From NCBI GenBank assembly GCA_039583875.1, contig CM077164.1:67549628-67613627 (forward strand): a stretch of DNA of 64,000 bases, given 5' to 3'. The stretch is from Platanthera guangdongensis. Lineage: Eukaryota; Streptophyta; Magnoliopsida; Asparagales; Orchidaceae. The notes below the pieces were generated by a model. It had not been told where the DNA came from. It searched no databases and saw nothing but the letters and a program-made list of their open reading frames with translations. Positions 62,886 to 64,000 of the stretch are shown one piece after another (position 1 is the first letter of the stretch; each line of letters starts with the position of its first letter). The position numbers and the translations under genes were made by a program.

Positions 62886-64000
62886 ATGCAGGAGGAGCTT
62901 AATCAGTTCAAAAGATGCAAGGTGTGGGATCTGGTTCCTAAGCCTAAAGATCACAATGTGATAGGAACAAAGTGGATCTACAGGAACAAGTTAGATGAAC
63001 AAGGTGTCATCATTAAGAATAAGGCAAGACTGGTTGCAAAAGGATATAGGCAAGAAGAAGGTATTGATTTTGATCAAACCTTTGCTCCAGTAGCCAGACT
63101 GGAAGCCATAAGGATGTTCTTGGCCTATGCAACCTACCAAGGATTCAAAGTATACCAAATGGATGTGAAGTCAGCATTCCTTAATGGTAATTTAAAAGAA
63201 GAAGTATATGTGGAGCAGCCTTCAGGTTTTGTTGATCCTACTCTTCCACATTATGTCTATAGACTTAGGAAAGCATTGTATGGGTTAAAGCAAGCTCCTA
63301 GAGCTTGGTATGAAACCCTATCTAGTTTCCTCATTGAGAACAAGTTCACAAGGGGGAAAATAGATAAGACTCTATTCCTTAGGGAATCTAGAGGCAAAGT
63401 AATACTTGTCCAAATATATGTAGATGACATTATATTTGGGTCTACTGAAAGTAGCCTTTGCAAAAAGTTTGCAAAGCTTATGCAAAGTCAATTTGAGATG
63501 AGTAGTATGGGAGAGCTGAAGTTTTTCTTGGGTCTCCAAGTTAAATAGACTGAAAGTGGCTTGTCCATATGTCAGTCAAAGTTCACCCTGGAACTCATAA
63601 GGAAATATGGTATGGATTCATCCAGTACCATGAAGACTCCTATGGGGTCAAGTATGTCTCTAAGCAAGGATGATGCAGGGAAACCTGTAGATGAAACCTT
63701 GTATAGAGGGATAGTTGGCTCTCTTACTATACTTGACTGCAAGTAGGCCTGACATTATGTATGCTACATGTGTTTGTGCCAGGTATCAAGCCTTCCCCAA
63801 AGAGTCTCACTTGACTGCAGTCAAGAGAATTTGAGATATCTAAAGGGCACACCTTATCTAGGCCTCTGGTACCCTAGGAATGGAGATTTTGATCTAACAG
63901 GCTATTCAGATGCAGACTTTGCAGGATGCAAAGAAGATAGAAAGAGCACAACTGGATCCTGTCAATTCCTAGGTGGAAGACTCATTTCATGGAGTAGTAA
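62886..64000 (+). pseudogene. Sirevirus D reverse transcriptase-RNase H (3' end outside)
   Basis: RT from [20 protein letters not shown] through [46 protein letters not shown] and [13 protein letters not shown] at 63546-63548 stands where copy B has CAG (QTESG). The frame shifts near 63730 (GSLTILDCK) and again near 63830. RNase H motif [20 protein letters not shown] is seen before the window ends at [11 protein letters not shown]. Confidence 0.92.

Larger units (their letters stand above)
56931..64000 (+). mobile_element. Sirevirus-like copia element D (5' part)
   Basis: Same family as Sirevirus B but opposite strand: LTR 56931-59041, primer site, gag, protease-integrase, RT, part of RNase H, running off the window. 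Several frameshifts and one stop show it is defective. Its TSD and 3' LTR are outside. Confidence 0.93.

Noticed and set aside
1..64000. Host plant genes, tRNA genes or organellar insertions
   Set aside because: Every long coding-like stretch is assigned to retroelement ORFs; no host-type exon set or complete tRNA was seen.

Overview
This window is plant nuclear DNA made almost wholly of LTR retrotransposons nested inside one another. I see no host gene. The lineages present (Athila-like, Tat/Retand-like and chromovirus Ty3/gypsy; Sirevirus-like and other Ty1/copia; a 5S-rRNA-derived small element) are typical of angiosperm heterochromatin. I cannot name the species.

Layout. 1-3688 is the 3' end of an Athila-like element (env-position ORF, triplicated polypurine-like motif, (TA)n, 3' LTR). 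3689-4785 is a reverse-strand copia relic. 4786-5994 and 55874-56662 are two halves of one further LTR, split by a very large nest at 5995-55868. From outside to inside, each layer bounded by a 5-bp target-site duplication (TSD) read directly in the sequence, the nest is: Tat/Retand-like element on the minus strand (5995-55868, TSD AATGG); chromovirus A, minus (9872-46735, or to 47445 with an attached inverted-repeat cluster, TSD GAGGG); a copia element with GCGGACT-rich LTRs, plus (14969-42319, TSD CACAT); Sirevirus-like element B, minus (19829-42176, TSD CTTGT); chromovirus B, plus (24258-33423, TSD TCTTG). A second Sirevirus (D, plus strand) starts at 56931 and runs off the end.

Coding content is gag, protease, integrase, reverse transcriptase and RNase H in various states of decay, plus extra ORFs. 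The Tat element carries two plus-strand (antisense) ORFs, each behind a TATA box, and a 145-bp tandem repeat. Sirevirus B carries a third ORF of about 930 codons downstream of pol. That ORF is preceded by a TATA box and an array of GTGTCGACAC palindromes like the arrays in the element's own LTRs. No element is fully intact; pol damage differs between copies of one family.

The most striking pattern is regulatory-looking. LTRs of unrelated lineages are packed with short palindromes: GTGTCGACAC in the Sireviruses (57-bp modules holding pairs 18-21 bp apart), ACACGGGCGTGT plus GTGTCGACAC in the chromoviruses (101-bp modules), GTCCGCGGAC and its halves in the inner copia, GAGCTC-centred words in the Tat element, and ACACGCCCGTGT in the Athila-like LTRs.
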